Shown one piece after another: positions 12,785 to 24,393 of a stretch of DNA of 64,000 nt. This DNA is from Cylindrobasidium torrendii FP15055 ss-10. Its lineage: Eukaryota > Basidiomycota > Agaricomycetes > Agaricales > Physalacriaceae. The DNA is taken from the NCBI GenBank assembly GCA_000934385.1, contig KN880530.1, forward strand, positions 1 to 64,000, written 5' to 3'. Position 1 is the stretch's first letter, and each line of letters opens with the position of its first letter. The notes beneath the pieces are model-generated. The model was given only the letters and a program-made list of their open reading frames with translations, did no database searches and was not told the origin of the DNA. The translations under genes were made by a program, and so were the position numbers.

Positions 12785-15384
12785 CTAGGCCAAGAAACTC
12801 AAATCGCCATTCAAAACCCTTTGCGCCGTGGTCCATCCCGCGTCGCCCACCTCGCGCGCCAGCTTGCCAACAAGAGTTGACTTCGCCGGACCATCGAGGA
12901 ACCCCCTACTCGAGCAGATAAACATCCCTTTCTTGCATCTTGTGAGCATGACGTTCATCCTCCTCGCATCGTTCAGAAAGCCCAGATTATTCGTGCGGAC
13001 AACAGAAACGATAATGTAGTCCTCCTCGTTCCCTTGGAAGGAGTCGACGTTGAAGCACTTGTTCTCCCACTCCAGGCCGGAGTCCTTTAGCGCTTTCTGG
13101 AGAAGACCGCGTTGCGAATCGTAGGGCGTGATGACTTTGAACGCGCGGTTCCTCCTCTGGAGCAGTTTGGCGAGTCGGCAGACTGTAGCAGCCTCGCCTT
13201 TGTTCTGTAAGCGCATAAGTACACGGATTCGAGGCACGAGAAGAGATACACACAATCCAACTATGTCCCTGCTTCTCTTCAATGCCAACCGTGTTGACAA
13301 ACAGGCAACAAGGTGTCCCGATGTCGTGGACGCTCTTCAGCTTATTTCCGTATACGTTTTTCGAAATGAATTTGCCCAATGGAATTGGCATGCGATCTAG
13401 ACAATGTTAGTGGACAGTTACTGAGCCAACCAGTCGGACAAACATTGAGTGTTCAAAAATACAGCATTGCTTCGAAGATGAGGCTTCTCGAATATGCTCT
13501 CCAAACCCTTGATCTCGTTGTCCCCGAACGGAGGGACTGGGTGTAATATTTAAATTCCATACGGCGGAGACATGAGTGCTACTCACGTTGTTTGTCATCG
13601 CCAATGAACACCATCTTTTTGAGGGACTTCGCGTAACGATGCAATGGATGCAGATACGACCCGACCTCTATTTGACTGGCTTCGTCGACGACGAGAGTGT
13701 CGACAGGTACGACGCGGATGATAGCACCAATACGATTGCTGGATAGCATGCTGATCGTACATAGAATGACACGCGAACCCTGAAGGTCTCTAGACATCGC
13801 AAGATCATCTTGTTTAAAGTCGTCAGAGCGAATGAGGTTGCGCTTGATGGGCTCGTAAAGATGCTCATGCCTATGAGAGTTACGTCAGACGGAAACTGTG
13901 GCTGAGAATTTTGGGGCTCACCAATCATAATGGAAGTCGTGGGAGACCAGAATCTTGAACTGTAGGAAGCCCAAAGTAGCAAGTTTCTCTGCGATGTTCT
14001 TGACGGCAACATTCGATTGAGCCACCAGCCATATGGTCCTTTTCGGGTCGCTTCTGAATCCTGCCATAGCCGCAGCAGCAATGACTGTCGTTTTCCCAGT
14101 GCCAGGAGGACCATGTATGACTACACAGCTAGTCTTTGGAGAGTTTGAAAGAATGGCATCAACAGCTCGACGCTGCGACGGGTTGAGTTCTCGTTCCGTG
14201 AACTGGTCGGAGCTAGCGAGCATTCGGGTTGAAGGAGCAAAAACAGCCACCCCAGTCTTGAAAATCGTGCAAAAGTAAGGGCTACTGGTAATCGTCGTAT
14301 TGTTGCAAAGGGTCCCGAGGATGAGGTCGAGCTTTTGTGCTTCTGCGGAGGTGGGGTCCTCTCGTCCAACCGTGATAACGCGTAGGACGTCACGCCGGGA
14401 ACTCGTGGCGATTTTGGCTGTACGTCCATCTGGCGCGCCTGATAATTTTGCGCGCTCGGCTACGCTCCTCCCATTATTCGCTAGGGTAATGACTTGGAGA
14501 TGCTAAGTATACCAAAAAAAAATTAGTTCTGGATGCCGGACATTGTGTAGAATTACCTGTTTCTGACCCGGCTCCCGTATCTTTGTCTTGTATCTTTGAG
14601 AGATAGCTATAACTTCGCCTTTCTCCCGCGACACGGCCACCTCGTTTTCCGTGCGAATTGGCTTCAGTGCAACCAAGGACATTTGATCGAAATAAGCCTT
14701 TGACAAAATGTCGAGAACCTCTCATATCGTGAGTGGTGCGAAATGGTGGATGTGACACAATTTTACCTGCGAAGCCAACCGGCTTGTGTCCATCGATGCA
14801 TTCTGGACATTGGCCTGGAAGTGATTTGCGCCTTGGAATGCCAGCCATGCCTCCAGCGCGAGGTCAAGTTCAGCTTTGGCCTCTGTCATAGGTTGCGGAC
14901 GGTCCAAGCGGACCAGGAGGCTACGCGCATTCTTTACGACAATGGTACTGTGGTAATTTGGGCCACCGACTGAACGCAGAAATGTTTCGTCAGCATCGCG
15001 CCCGCTAGGCTGCAGCGAAAGCATATCCACAGCATTTGCAATGGATACCCTATGATGCGCATGCAACGCAAGGGCGAGGTGAAGCATGTCGAGGGCATAC
15101 TTTCGTGTATCTCCCATCAAGAAAGTTACTAGCAGTGCACGGTCTCGTTTGGCCTTGGGGATTCCGTCGAGAATAAGCACGTAGTCTGAGCTGGCGAACG
15201 CAATCTTCGTGATCTGCTTTTTCTTGCCATAACGTGCAGCAAGTCCGCAGACCCCGCTCTCCGGAAGAGTGTCAACGAATTTGTGGATTAGGCTGTCGGG
15301 AACAGGCCCACGACACGACGTGACGTTCAAGGGAGATTTTCCGTATATTTGCTGGTCGAACGCGTATTCGTGTAGTCCAACCAT
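12785..15384 (-). CDS. SF1 (UPF1/SEN1-like) helicase with N-terminal exonuclease-like domain, copy 2
   Basis: ATG at 15384 (MVGLHEYAFDQ), stop TAG at 12785-12787, about 760 residues. Motifs are intact: LNPSQRRAVDAIL, Walker A VIHGPPGTGKTTVI, WLVAQSNVAVKN, VVDEASQ, FIGDDKQ, NVDSFQGNEEDYII and RRMNVMLTRCKKGMFIC. Long stretches match copy 1 (QSNVAVKNIAEKL, CFNVDSFQGNE), so the pair is a tandem duplication. Introns have diverged: copy 1 has an intron inside the motif V block and copy 2 does not. The N-terminal domain is again exonuclease-like (GLAARYGKKKQITKIAFASS; ALDMLHLALALHAHH then VSIANAVDMLS), with weak conservation of catalytic acids. It is divergent from RAD2 across 518 bases. Helicase activity on RNA or DNA cannot be decided here. 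Confidence 0.88.
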
Positions 15385-15902
15385 TCTGTGTGGCAAGGTG
15401 AAGGAGTAGAGCCAAGATAGAAGCCTGAGTCAACGCCCTACAAAGTTTGCACGGAGTCACACAGGCTGATGTGAATGGCCCTTTTGAGTGGGCGTTAGGC
15501 GCGCGCCTGTCCAATTTGCCTTTCTTCCCCGGTGTCTGAAGGGGGTGGCGCGCGCGGAGCAGAGCGCAACTCCATGGTAGGCGGGGACTCTGGCCATATT
15601 CGCAGTTGATGGTGAAAGCCAAAAGAGTATATGAAAGCCACGTGATGTGAATGCAGCTATTTGCATGGTCGCCGGTCGGTATTCCTGATAGCAGGCCCTT
15701 CCTGGTTTATCCTAGATGGCTCATTGGTAAGGGCAGACTCTTCGACCAGCGTGGATGTTCCAGTCGACCATAATTTCTCCAGCATTTCCAGAATGCCATA
15801 AATCACGATCGGCGGACGCAGTAGATCGGACAAAGTCACGAACTTGACCATCTACCACCAACTTCAAGATAATGAGCTAGACGCGCTTGAAATTGCTTCA
15901 TT
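15385..15902. promoter_or_regulatory. Divergent promoter region of helicase 2 and RAD2
   Basis: These 518 bases must serve both genes. A stretch at about 15712-15775 has a tRNA D-arm-like sequence (GGCTCATTGGTAAGGGC) followed at tRNA-like spacing by a degenerate T-arm, but the acceptor stem does not pair and the B box is poor. Confidence 0.4.
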
Positions 15903-18900
15903 ATGGGTGTCAAATCTCTCTGGGACCTTCTAGCGCCCGTGGGGCGACCCGTCATGTATGCTCAACTCCGGCCATGAGTCTGTCGGCTCCGCTAACTCAG
16001 ATGCCACAGGCTCGAAACTATGGAGGGAAAGACAATGGCCATCGACTCGAGTATTTGGATATACCAATTCCAGGCTACAATGCGCGGGAAGGAAGGTCAG
16101 GTGTTAGTCAACGCGCACATATTGGGCTTTCTAAGGCGCATATGTAAACTCATGTTCTATGGCATGAAACCCGTCTTCGTGTTCGATGGTGGCGCGCCTG
16201 AGCTCAAAAAGAGTACTTTGGTGTGTTGCGTGTTGAATTCACTGCCTAAGCTTGCTCACTTTCATCTAGATGGAGCGTCGAGAGAAAAAGAGCGGTGCGG
16301 CTGCAAGCCATGCCAAGCTAGCAGAGAAGCTACTTGCCGCACAGTTACGCAGAGAAGCCGTCAAGCACGTCAGTTCAAAGTATGCGTACTAGTCTCTTCG
16401 TTATACCTCTCTCCTCATTGCTGTTTAGGAAGAACAAGGGCAAGGGGAAAGCAGTCGACGAGGAACTATCGTCCGACGATGCAGTGTATCTTGAGGACGT
16501 AGACCCAAATCATATTCCGCGCAAAGAGCCTGTCGTACCCGCTGTTTCCAACCCATCACCGTCGAAAGGCAAATTCTACGACCATGATACATATAAACTC
16601 CCCGATGTCGATCTCAGTCAGCGCGTTGCTGCTGCTGCAAATGCAGCCAATCCAGACCCACGTCTCGCCACAGAAGACGAACTGCGAGCTTTCATCGAAG
16701 AGATGCGTCCGGAAGATTTTGATGTCACTTCGCCTGCATTTCGAGAACTACCAACAGAAGTCCAATACGAAATCATTGGCGACATGCGCCTCAAATCGCG
16801 ACAGACCTCGTATACACGTCTTCAACAAATGTTGCGTGCTGCGCCGACTCCCATGGACTTCTCCAAACAACAGATCAAGAACTTGAAGGAGCGCAATTCG
16901 CTTACCCAACAGTTGCTTTCCACGACAGACAGCATTGGGCGCGCCCACATTGAGATTCCGGTGCGCATTGCCAGTGAGAGAAACAAGCAATACGTCCTTG
17001 TGAGAAACGACGGTCCGGGAGGAGGTTGGGTATTAGGCATCCGGGATGACGGCACCAAAGACAAGCCCATCTTGATTGACCACGAAGAAGAGGAAAGACG
17101 CAAGAAGGCGGCAGTGGAGGCAGAGGATGACGACGACGAGATGGAGGAAGTGACAATGTGAGCGGTGTCATTTTCCTGTCATACCATTTACCAAGTTCTT
17201 AGCCCATCTGCGAACACATACGACCCCGACTTGCGGGAGATGCATATCCAAAATGCGCTGGGGGGCATTGGAAATAGGTCCAGTGGAAGCCACCAATCTC
17301 ATCCTGTCGCTCGGCGTCCACCGCGCGACCAATCTGTGCTTGACCAAACCACAGTCGATACCGAGGCTCAGGATGATGATGTAGAAATGTCGATGGCAAT
17401 TCAACGTTCGCTTGACGATACGCCTATGCCAGACTTCCCGGCATACAATGCCTCAGATTTCGACGACGACGGATGGGACGACAATCGTTTTGCGTCTTCG
17501 TCAAAAACGAGGATAGAGTATTATGCAACGACTTCTCCGCCTGCCCCAATCCGGTCTCAATTCTCTCCCTCGCCCATAAGCAATGCTTTCACTTTGGCGA
17601 ATACACCAATCAGGGCTAGATTACCTAGCACACCGTCGAAAGAAACTTCAGTCGCGCCTGCCGAAGATCAGTATGCAAGTCCAGCCAAGGAACCATTAGC
17701 GTCGCCAAACAATGATTCCCGCGGCGATGGGACCAGCACAGGAGGGCTATTTGGGATGCCCTTGTTGTTGTTATCCTCGGGTGCCCCAGTACGGCCTGTC
17801 ACTCCACCACCGAAATTGCCCTCGCCCGTACATCAACAGTCGATACCATCGACCACAATGCTAGACGAAGTGGCACCTCCCATCGAGGTTGTCAGAATGT
17901 CTTCGCCTAGGCAAGAACCTACATATATTCCCGCTTCGCACCCCTCGGTCCTCGCAGGGCCTTCAAACTCCCGTCCTAGCACGAGAGGCTTGCATCAAAT
18001 TTATGGATCGCCTCCAAATTCATCTACAGCAAATACTGCTGCTGCATTGACGCCGCCTACTCGGGAGCATGGAGCAACGCTGGAGTTGCCAGTGGACGTT
18101 GACGAGGATGACACGGACGACTTCGAGGAAGTTGGCATCCCAACGCCGCCTCCCCCCGTCCGTACACCCAGCCCACCTATCGATTCAGACAATGAAGACA
18201 TCGAATTGATAACCCCGCCTCATAAAACTCGAGTCGTCCGAACGGAATCACCGCCAATGCTAGGGCAAGATTTGCCCGCATTGCGACAATCACCAGCGCC
18301 CGAACAAGCAGCAGAAAAAGTGGAGGAAAATTGGGACGCAGCTCAGGAAATGAACCAGGAGGAGGAAGAGGAAGAGTTCGCACGATTCGTGTCGGGCGTA
18401 AAAGGACGCAGCTTGGACGACGTGAGGCGGGAGATTGATAATGAAATTACACAACTCGACAAGCAAAGGAAGGCGGCGATGAGGGACTCCGAGGATGTAA
18501 CCCAACAGATGGTGCACCAAATCATGGTGAGCAAATTTCTCCCACTTTTGACGTTGGACTAACTAATTGCTAGACAATGCTTCGCCTTTTTGGTATTCCT
18601 TACATCACAGCGCCGATGGAAGCTGAAGCACAATGCGCCGCACTGGTTTCCCTCGGCCTCGTCGATGGTATTATCACCGACGACTCTGATGTCTTCCTTT
18701 TTGGCGGCGAGCGGGTTTTCAAGAATATGTTCAATCAAAGCAAGACAGTCGAATGCTTCCTATCCGCTGACCTGTCCCGTGAACTTGGCCTGGACCGTGG
18801 AACCTTGGTGCGCCTAGCGTATCTTTTGGGAAGTGACTACGTCGACGGCCTTCCGGGAGTTGGTCCCGTCATGGCGATGGAGCTACTGCAAGAGTTCCCT

Positions 18901-19855
18901 AGAGATGATGGCTTGCACCGCTTCAAGGAGTGGTGGATGAAAGTCCAAAGTGGGAAGGACACCGAAAAGGATACCAACACACCAACTCGAAAGCGCATGG
19001 TGCGTCCTTTAGTAATAACACACTCATGAACCAGTAGGACTGATTTCTAGAGTAGAAGAAGAAGTTCAAGAGTCTGTATTTGGATAGCGACTGGCCTAAT
19101 CCACTGGTGGTACGTTCTTTTACTCACAGAGTTGGACAGCGTGTTTACGTTTGTGAAGCGGGATGCATACTATCATCCAACGGTCGACAACTCCGAGGAG
19201 CCATTTAAATGGGGAATACCGGACCTCGACGCGCTTCGCGGGTACGTGTGCAAATGGGTGCTATCGATTCTCGAATAGAGGCTGACCATGTCTTGCAAGA
19301 TTTCTATTCCAAGAACTCGGCTGGCGTAAGGAAAAGGTTGACGACCTCCTCGTGCCAATTATACAGAAGGCGCGTAAACGGGGACAAACTGATGCTTTGA
19401 ACAAGCAAGGAGATCTAAATGGGTATTTCGATGTAACTGGGGGAAGTGGGACGGCAGTTCCGCGGAAGAAGCAGGCATATGCCAGCAAGAGATTGCAGCA
19501 AGTTGTCATGGACTATCGGAGGAAGCGAAAGGCTGCAATTAATGACGAAGAGGAAGACGAGTATGAAGTAGAAATGGAAGTGGCAGCACCCCCACCTAAG
19601 AAGAAGGGTAGAGTTGTGAAGAAGAAGCAGGAGGTTGCCAAGGAGGGTGCTATACGAGCCAGTAGTAACCGAGGCAAAGGCAGAAGGAAAGATGGCCAGG
19701 GACGCAAGAAAAAGCAACGGAGTGAAGATGAGGAAGATTTCGAAAAGTCTGGAGATTCTGACGAGCGACCGGTCGAAGCTGAGACACCATTATCCGTTCA
19801 ATTGCGGCCACGGCCTAAGCCCAAGCCTGCATGGAATAGCAAGGAACCAGAATAG
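15903..19855 (+). CDS. RAD2: Structure-specific DNA repair endonuclease RAD2/XPG
   Basis: RAD2 makes the 3' incision in nucleotide excision repair. Exon 1 (ATG 15903, MGVKSLWDLLAPVGRPVM) and exon 2 (MAIDSSIWIYQF, VFVFDGGAPELKK) form the XPG-N nuclease domain. A long acidic, low-complexity spacer of about 16.4-18.5 kb follows; this spacer separates XPG from FEN1, and it includes a UIM-like helix (DDVEMSMAIQRSLDD). The XPG-I domain starts near 18577 with the catalytic EAEAQCA and TDDSDVFLFG. It is followed by the helix-hairpin-helix LLGSDYVDGLPGVG and a Lys/Arg-rich nuclear tail ending at TAG 19853-19855. About eight introns and 1,150 residues or more. It is convergent with NDUFB8. No break was seen. 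Confidence 0.93.
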
Positions 19856-19989
19856 ACCACTATTTTTCTCTTTTTTAAAGCAATTTCTCTTGTAGTGACC
19901 CATTCGACGGACAATTCGACAAGTTTCTGGGCAGGCAGTTTGGACAAACGAGGATGTATTGACTATACTCTATGCCTCTGTATCCTCCT

Positions 19990-20513
19990 CTACTCTGGCC
20001 TGAACAGGGAATCAGGGTGAAGGCGCCACAGCGGAGAGTTGCGGATACGCACCTTCAATTCATCAACACCACCGAGCTCGGTGACCAGACCACCGTATGG
20101 GTAGTCGCGGCGGGTAGCGGGTGCATCGGGAACGAGTGCAAATTTAATGAAGGTGCCGACGCTGATGAAGCTGAGGACAGCATATCCAAAACGGCGGAGG
20201 GCGATATGGGGTGCAATGGGCGGGATATCAGGGCCCCACATAGAGTAGAGTTCCTCTTGCTCGTGAATCTATAGTAGACGTATTGAGCGCACTGCAGTAA
20301 AACATTGTGTAGGTCGCGTACCGGATCGTTGAAGTTGCGGCGATTGAACATGTCATCCCAGCCACGGGGCGGGAGGTGCTGCCGGTTGGTGTCTGGAACT
20401 TTGGGATATTCAGTCGGAATTGGCTCTGACGCGGTGGATGATAGCCTCTGGGCTGCTGGCAGCGCCCGGAGAGGCGCAGCAGCGCGGAAAGCGCGCCGGG
20501 CGATGAGAGACAT
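19990..20513 (-). CDS. NDUFB8: Complex I accessory subunit NDUFB8 (ASHI), mitochondrial
   Basis: Accessory subunit of NADH:ubiquinone oxidoreductase in the mitochondrial inner membrane. Two exons (20322-20513 and 19990-20268) encode 156 residues. The Ala/Arg-rich start MSLIARRAFRAAAPLRALP is a typical mitochondrial presequence, followed by a conserved WDD-x-FNRRNF block. Exon 2 carries one transmembrane helix (about FGYAVLSFISVGTFIKFAL) and the DYPYGGL box of the family. An upstream in-frame ATG at 20606 would add residues before the presequence, and I rejected it. Its start lies 213 bases from the divergent methyltransferase gene, so the two share a promoter region. Confidence 0.9.
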
Positions 20514-20726
20514 GGTCTGAGTGATGGAAGGGACGCGGGTAAAAATTGCACGTGGCTTTGGCCGGATGCTATATGCGGCGTTTCTGCCTCGGAATACGGC
20601 CATCATGGCTGTTCGTCAAGGCTAGCCGCCAGGATCACCAACGTAGGGTCATTGGGTTTCTGGATTTACTTCCACTCTGCTTCACTCTTTTTTTTCTGTT
20701 TCGCGCGCTCATTTCGACCTGCAAAT

Positions 20727-22701
20727 ATGGCGCCCTTGCCGCCCGTCAAGGATGTCGAGGCCCTGCTCCTCCGGGAGCGCAAGCGCCGCCGCCGCCCAGG
20801 GGACGTGCCATATCCTGCAAAGGCTTCGCTGCAGCTCACCAATCAGTGCGTGTCTATCCTTTATTTCTGTCGTATCTGACAGCACCCAGCGATATATGGG
20901 ACCAAATGTTTTATTCGAGTTGCTGCAAACGGAGCCTAACTATGTTCCAATTCGAAAAGCCTCCGGCCGTTGTGCTCGACCTCGGCTGCGGCAGTGGTTA
21001 CTGGTGTCTTGAGGCGGCGAAGCAGTGGACGGTGCGTAGACTAGTTTGAACTGACCCGGACGCGTTGAATGATATCCATATCCTAGTCAAGCACAATCAT
21101 TGGATTTGACCTGCAAGACATCCAGCCGCCTCTCTTCGATCTCGATACCCACAAGGATCTTGCCCGGCGTGTCAAATGGGTCCACGGCAATCTGTACGTC
21201 GCTGCTTCCCCATCACTTCGTCGCTGAACATCCCCTTTCCTTTAGTTTGGACGGACTTCCATTCCCTCCCGATCACTTTGACTTTGTCCGTATCGCCCGT
21301 GTTGGCTTGGCTATCCCAGAGGATGAGGTATGTCATCCTGCATAGCCGCCAATCGCTCAAACTAACCCATAGCTATAGTGGCAGTATGTTCTCGAGGTTA
21401 GACCTTGCCTTTGCAGCCGATAGAAATCTAACTCCTCTTGCAGGAGGTCGCGCGGACGATGAAACTTGGCGCTCCCGTTGAGGTGAGCAACTTGCCAACT
21501 ATGATGCGATGCATTCTTTTAATCTCGCTTATCCAGATCCTGGAGGAGGACCTCATCTTTCCTTGCGCAGAAATTCAGCCAGTTGCCCAACCCACGCATC
21601 GTGCAAGCGATGCAACACCTATACGCATTGAGTTGCCCGTTACCGAGCCCTCACGCACAAGCACTTACTCATCCCGGCAATCGACAACCGACCCTTGGCA
21701 TCTCAGTTTCGATGATATAGAATTTGGGGCCCACAAATCAAAGGGCGGCTTGCCGACACTCCAAGAATCACCGCCTGGCTCATTGACGTATTCCTCATAC
21801 ACCATAGGCAACTACAATGCATCCATGTTCGGTACCCAGTCCGCCTTACTCAGTCCAACGGCGTCGGATGATCCAACCTACGATGAAGCCCGCCCTCAAG
21901 ACCACACAAAGCTACGCGCCGCTTGGGATTCGATGCTCTCCAAACGTTTCTTATCATCACAGCTACTTTCCGTTTTGCCTTTCTACCTTTCCTCTTGCTT
22001 CGACGAAGTCCAGTCCCATCCGACCCTGGAGATTCCTCTCCCGCCCAATTCACCTTCTTTCAATGGACCCAAAACGGACAACAGAAGTTCCATACACAGT
22101 GACGGGATGATCGATGTGGGCTCCCAGTTTGCAATGGCCAGTGGTGCTGGGCGGCGGTCGGGGGATGCTGATCCTGTGCCAGTCAGCCAGCCGACAGACG
22201 TGGCTCGCGACGCGGTACCATTCTGGGCCAATATGCACCTAGCAAAAGTCGTCGAGACCATTGTCAGTTGCAAGGAGGCAATCTGGGCCGAATACGAACA
22301 TCAGAACCAGCCCAAGGCAGAGGAGATCCGTCATGTTGTTCGGACTGTGCGACAGAAGAACAATGTTCGACTCTTACCATCGACTTATAATGTCCGGGAG
22401 GAATTCGACAATGCTTGGTCAAATTGGCACAAGTACGTTTGCCGTGTTCACCGATGACTCTATCTGACGCAGTGGCTGCAGCGACATGGCAGACCGTATC
22501 AACATGCGGGGTACCATGGCATCACATTTAGGCTGGAATGAGCCTCAAGGAGAGCGGCCAGACTGGAGAATATGGCGCGACAATGTTGACCTACCAATCG
22601 AGATCGCAGCCCCGCCCACACCAGTCTCAGAGACTGGTAGGTCATCCTACAAGCCCAATTTGTGCCGAGCAATCAAGGGCTTCGTTGCATGGAAGCACTA
22701 G
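20727..22701 (+). CDS. SAM-dependent methyltransferase with long Ser/Pro-rich insert
   Basis: ATG 20727 opens a short Lys/Arg-rich exon (LLLRERKRRRRPGDVPYP). After an intron the SAM site VVLDLGCGSGYWCLEAAKQW is clear, followed by IGFDLQD and, two introns later, LLDGLPFPPDHFDFVRIARV and an EVARTMKLGAPVEI strand. This is a class I methyltransferase of the fungal type related to UbiE/LaeA-like enzymes. The remaining 300 residues (from about 21.54 kb) are low complexity, with a helical region near 22.2-22.45 kb and an aromatic C-terminus ending FVAWKH. The stop is TAG 22699-22701. The substrate is unknown. About 540 residues and six or so introns. Confidence 0.8.
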
Positions 22702-24393
22702 GATGGCGACATCCTGTAAACATATTTATACCTATCTTTTTTGCTGCATACCTATTCCCAGTCACTGGCAATGCTTTCCTTCTTTTCGTCTTCTTCTTGT
22801 CTTGCTGTAATACCCCGTCGAGCGGGTGTAGGTAGACTTGTAACATTACTTGCCCATTTAGTTGACGGTACTTACCAATAGCTTTAGTTCTCTACAACTC
22901 CAGCGTACACACTAACAGTTACTCTCGGATTATTCTGTCATTTCTCATCTGTCCATACTGTGTATGTACTCTGGATTGCTGTGTGCATGGTATGTACCCA
23001 TTATCAGCGATTGCATCCTTGACGCCGCAGGGCACCACGGCCGTTGGCCACAAGTGGGTCAGCTAACATGAAGAAAGTACCTTTCACATTCAAAGCTTGA
23101 AGACTTCTTTGCCTATTCTTGGGAGTTCGTATGGGTTATCATGACGCCTATGCGTTATGCGCCTACTTAATCTGGTCCGACTCCGAGGACGTCGACGCTA
23201 GAATCGTTGAGCTACTTACACGCTGCGCGTGATGGAGGTCATAGCCGTATCGTTCACCCCTCTAAATGAGTTCCCCTATCCGCGGGACAAGAGAAAGAGA
23301 AAATAGACCAAGACGCGTAAGAGGCCGCCAAGTTGTGGTGAAGGGAGCGGTAGTACTGAGAAAGCCTTGGAACTGCCAAGGGGCGATTGGTGGGTGTGTG
23401 AGTCCGCAGATCAAGCACAATAGTAGCTCAATCCGTGTAAGCTAAGCCTAGTTCGCCCATCCGGGATAACGGTGCTGATCCCAGTCTCCGTTCGCATGGC
23501 TTGGCTCGTTAATTGATTCTGTTTGTTATGACGGCCGTTTGCAGAACCAGAGCACGCCCAGGACAACGGTGAGGGATCCGGAGCCATGGGTTGGGGCCCA
23601 GATAAAGTGCAGAGACCATTGTAAACGACCCAGCGCAATGGCAGGTCCAGGAGAACCACGGATCCGGGCGCACTGCGGGGAAGTTGTAAGCTTAATCGAG
23701 ATATCTCGCAAACTTGCTTCAACCATTCATTGATTACGACTGTGTCCACTCTACGTATTGCCTTCCTGGCCGCTGTCTTGCTTTAGCAAGAAAAGGTGGT
23801 CAAATGGGTGCAGAGTCAGGCCATCAGACCAATGTATTTTCTTGGCGAGGCGCGTAGTGAACACGTCGAACTTTAGGAAGGCAAAGCCAGGGGAATCTAC
23901 CTGCGCAGGACTGCTCCGGCCGGAGATCCTATTGACAAGCCACTTCGCCTATGACATCGATACCAAATAATACACATTGCGCATTGATTTAACTGCCTAC
24001 AATTTCGTTGATGAAGGGAAGATAGACAACTTGGGATACACGGATGTAGCCTCGATTATCTATTTTATCATTCCTTCCTCTCATAAATCGTAAGAGAACA
24101 AGTAGGAACAGTTGTCTGAAGGCATGGATTCGAACCTCGACACCGGAGTAAGCCACCGCTCGATCGTGTAACGCACGCGATAACTTCTACTGTAGTCTGT
24201 CACCACCGCCGTTCTCCTGCCAAAATCATGAAGAAGACTGTTTATCCGCCGGGCGTATGCCGCGGAACAAGATCTTCTCCTCCTCGATGATGTCCTGAAT
24301 CACAGTATCATTGCCCAGTATAAATTCATTCGATTTTTGGTCATCCTGGCCAAGTCAAGCCCTCCTCAGGTTATCATTCTGGGTCTCGACACG
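22702..24393. other. Gene-poor gap of 1.7 kb
   Basis: No coding region is supported; the longest frame, about 112 codons on the minus strand near 23.4-23.75 kb, has no recognisable domain. The right end is the carboxylesterase promoter, with a TATAAA box at 24319-24324. A tRNA-like relic at about 24115-24190 is described separately. The gap separates housekeeping genes on the left from two secreted enzymes on the right. Confidence 0.5.
24115..24190 (-). other. tRNA-like relic (possible pseudogene)
   Basis: On the minus strand there is a perfect B-box, GGTTCGAATCC. Upstream at canonical tRNA spacing lie a pairing D stem (ATCG with CGAT), a 17-base anticodon-arm-sized segment and a 5-base variable loop. 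The T stem has a mismatch, the anticodon stem does not pair, and the acceptor stem pairs over only about four bases. I read this as a decayed tRNA or chance resemblance, not a working gene. Confidence 0.2.

Noticed and set aside
15712..15775. tRNA-like D arm in the helicase 2/RAD2 gap
   Set aside because: The D stem pairs, but the acceptor stem does not, the anticodon stem is broken and the B box is degenerate.
19513..19717. Minus-strand open frames over the RAD2 tail
   Set aside because: They are mirror frames of the Lys/Glu-rich coding sequence, with no independent signal.
23411..23749. 112-codon minus-strand frame in the 22.7-24.4 kb gap
   Set aside because: It has no domain, no consistent promoter and no protein-like conservation pattern, and may be chance or an old relic.
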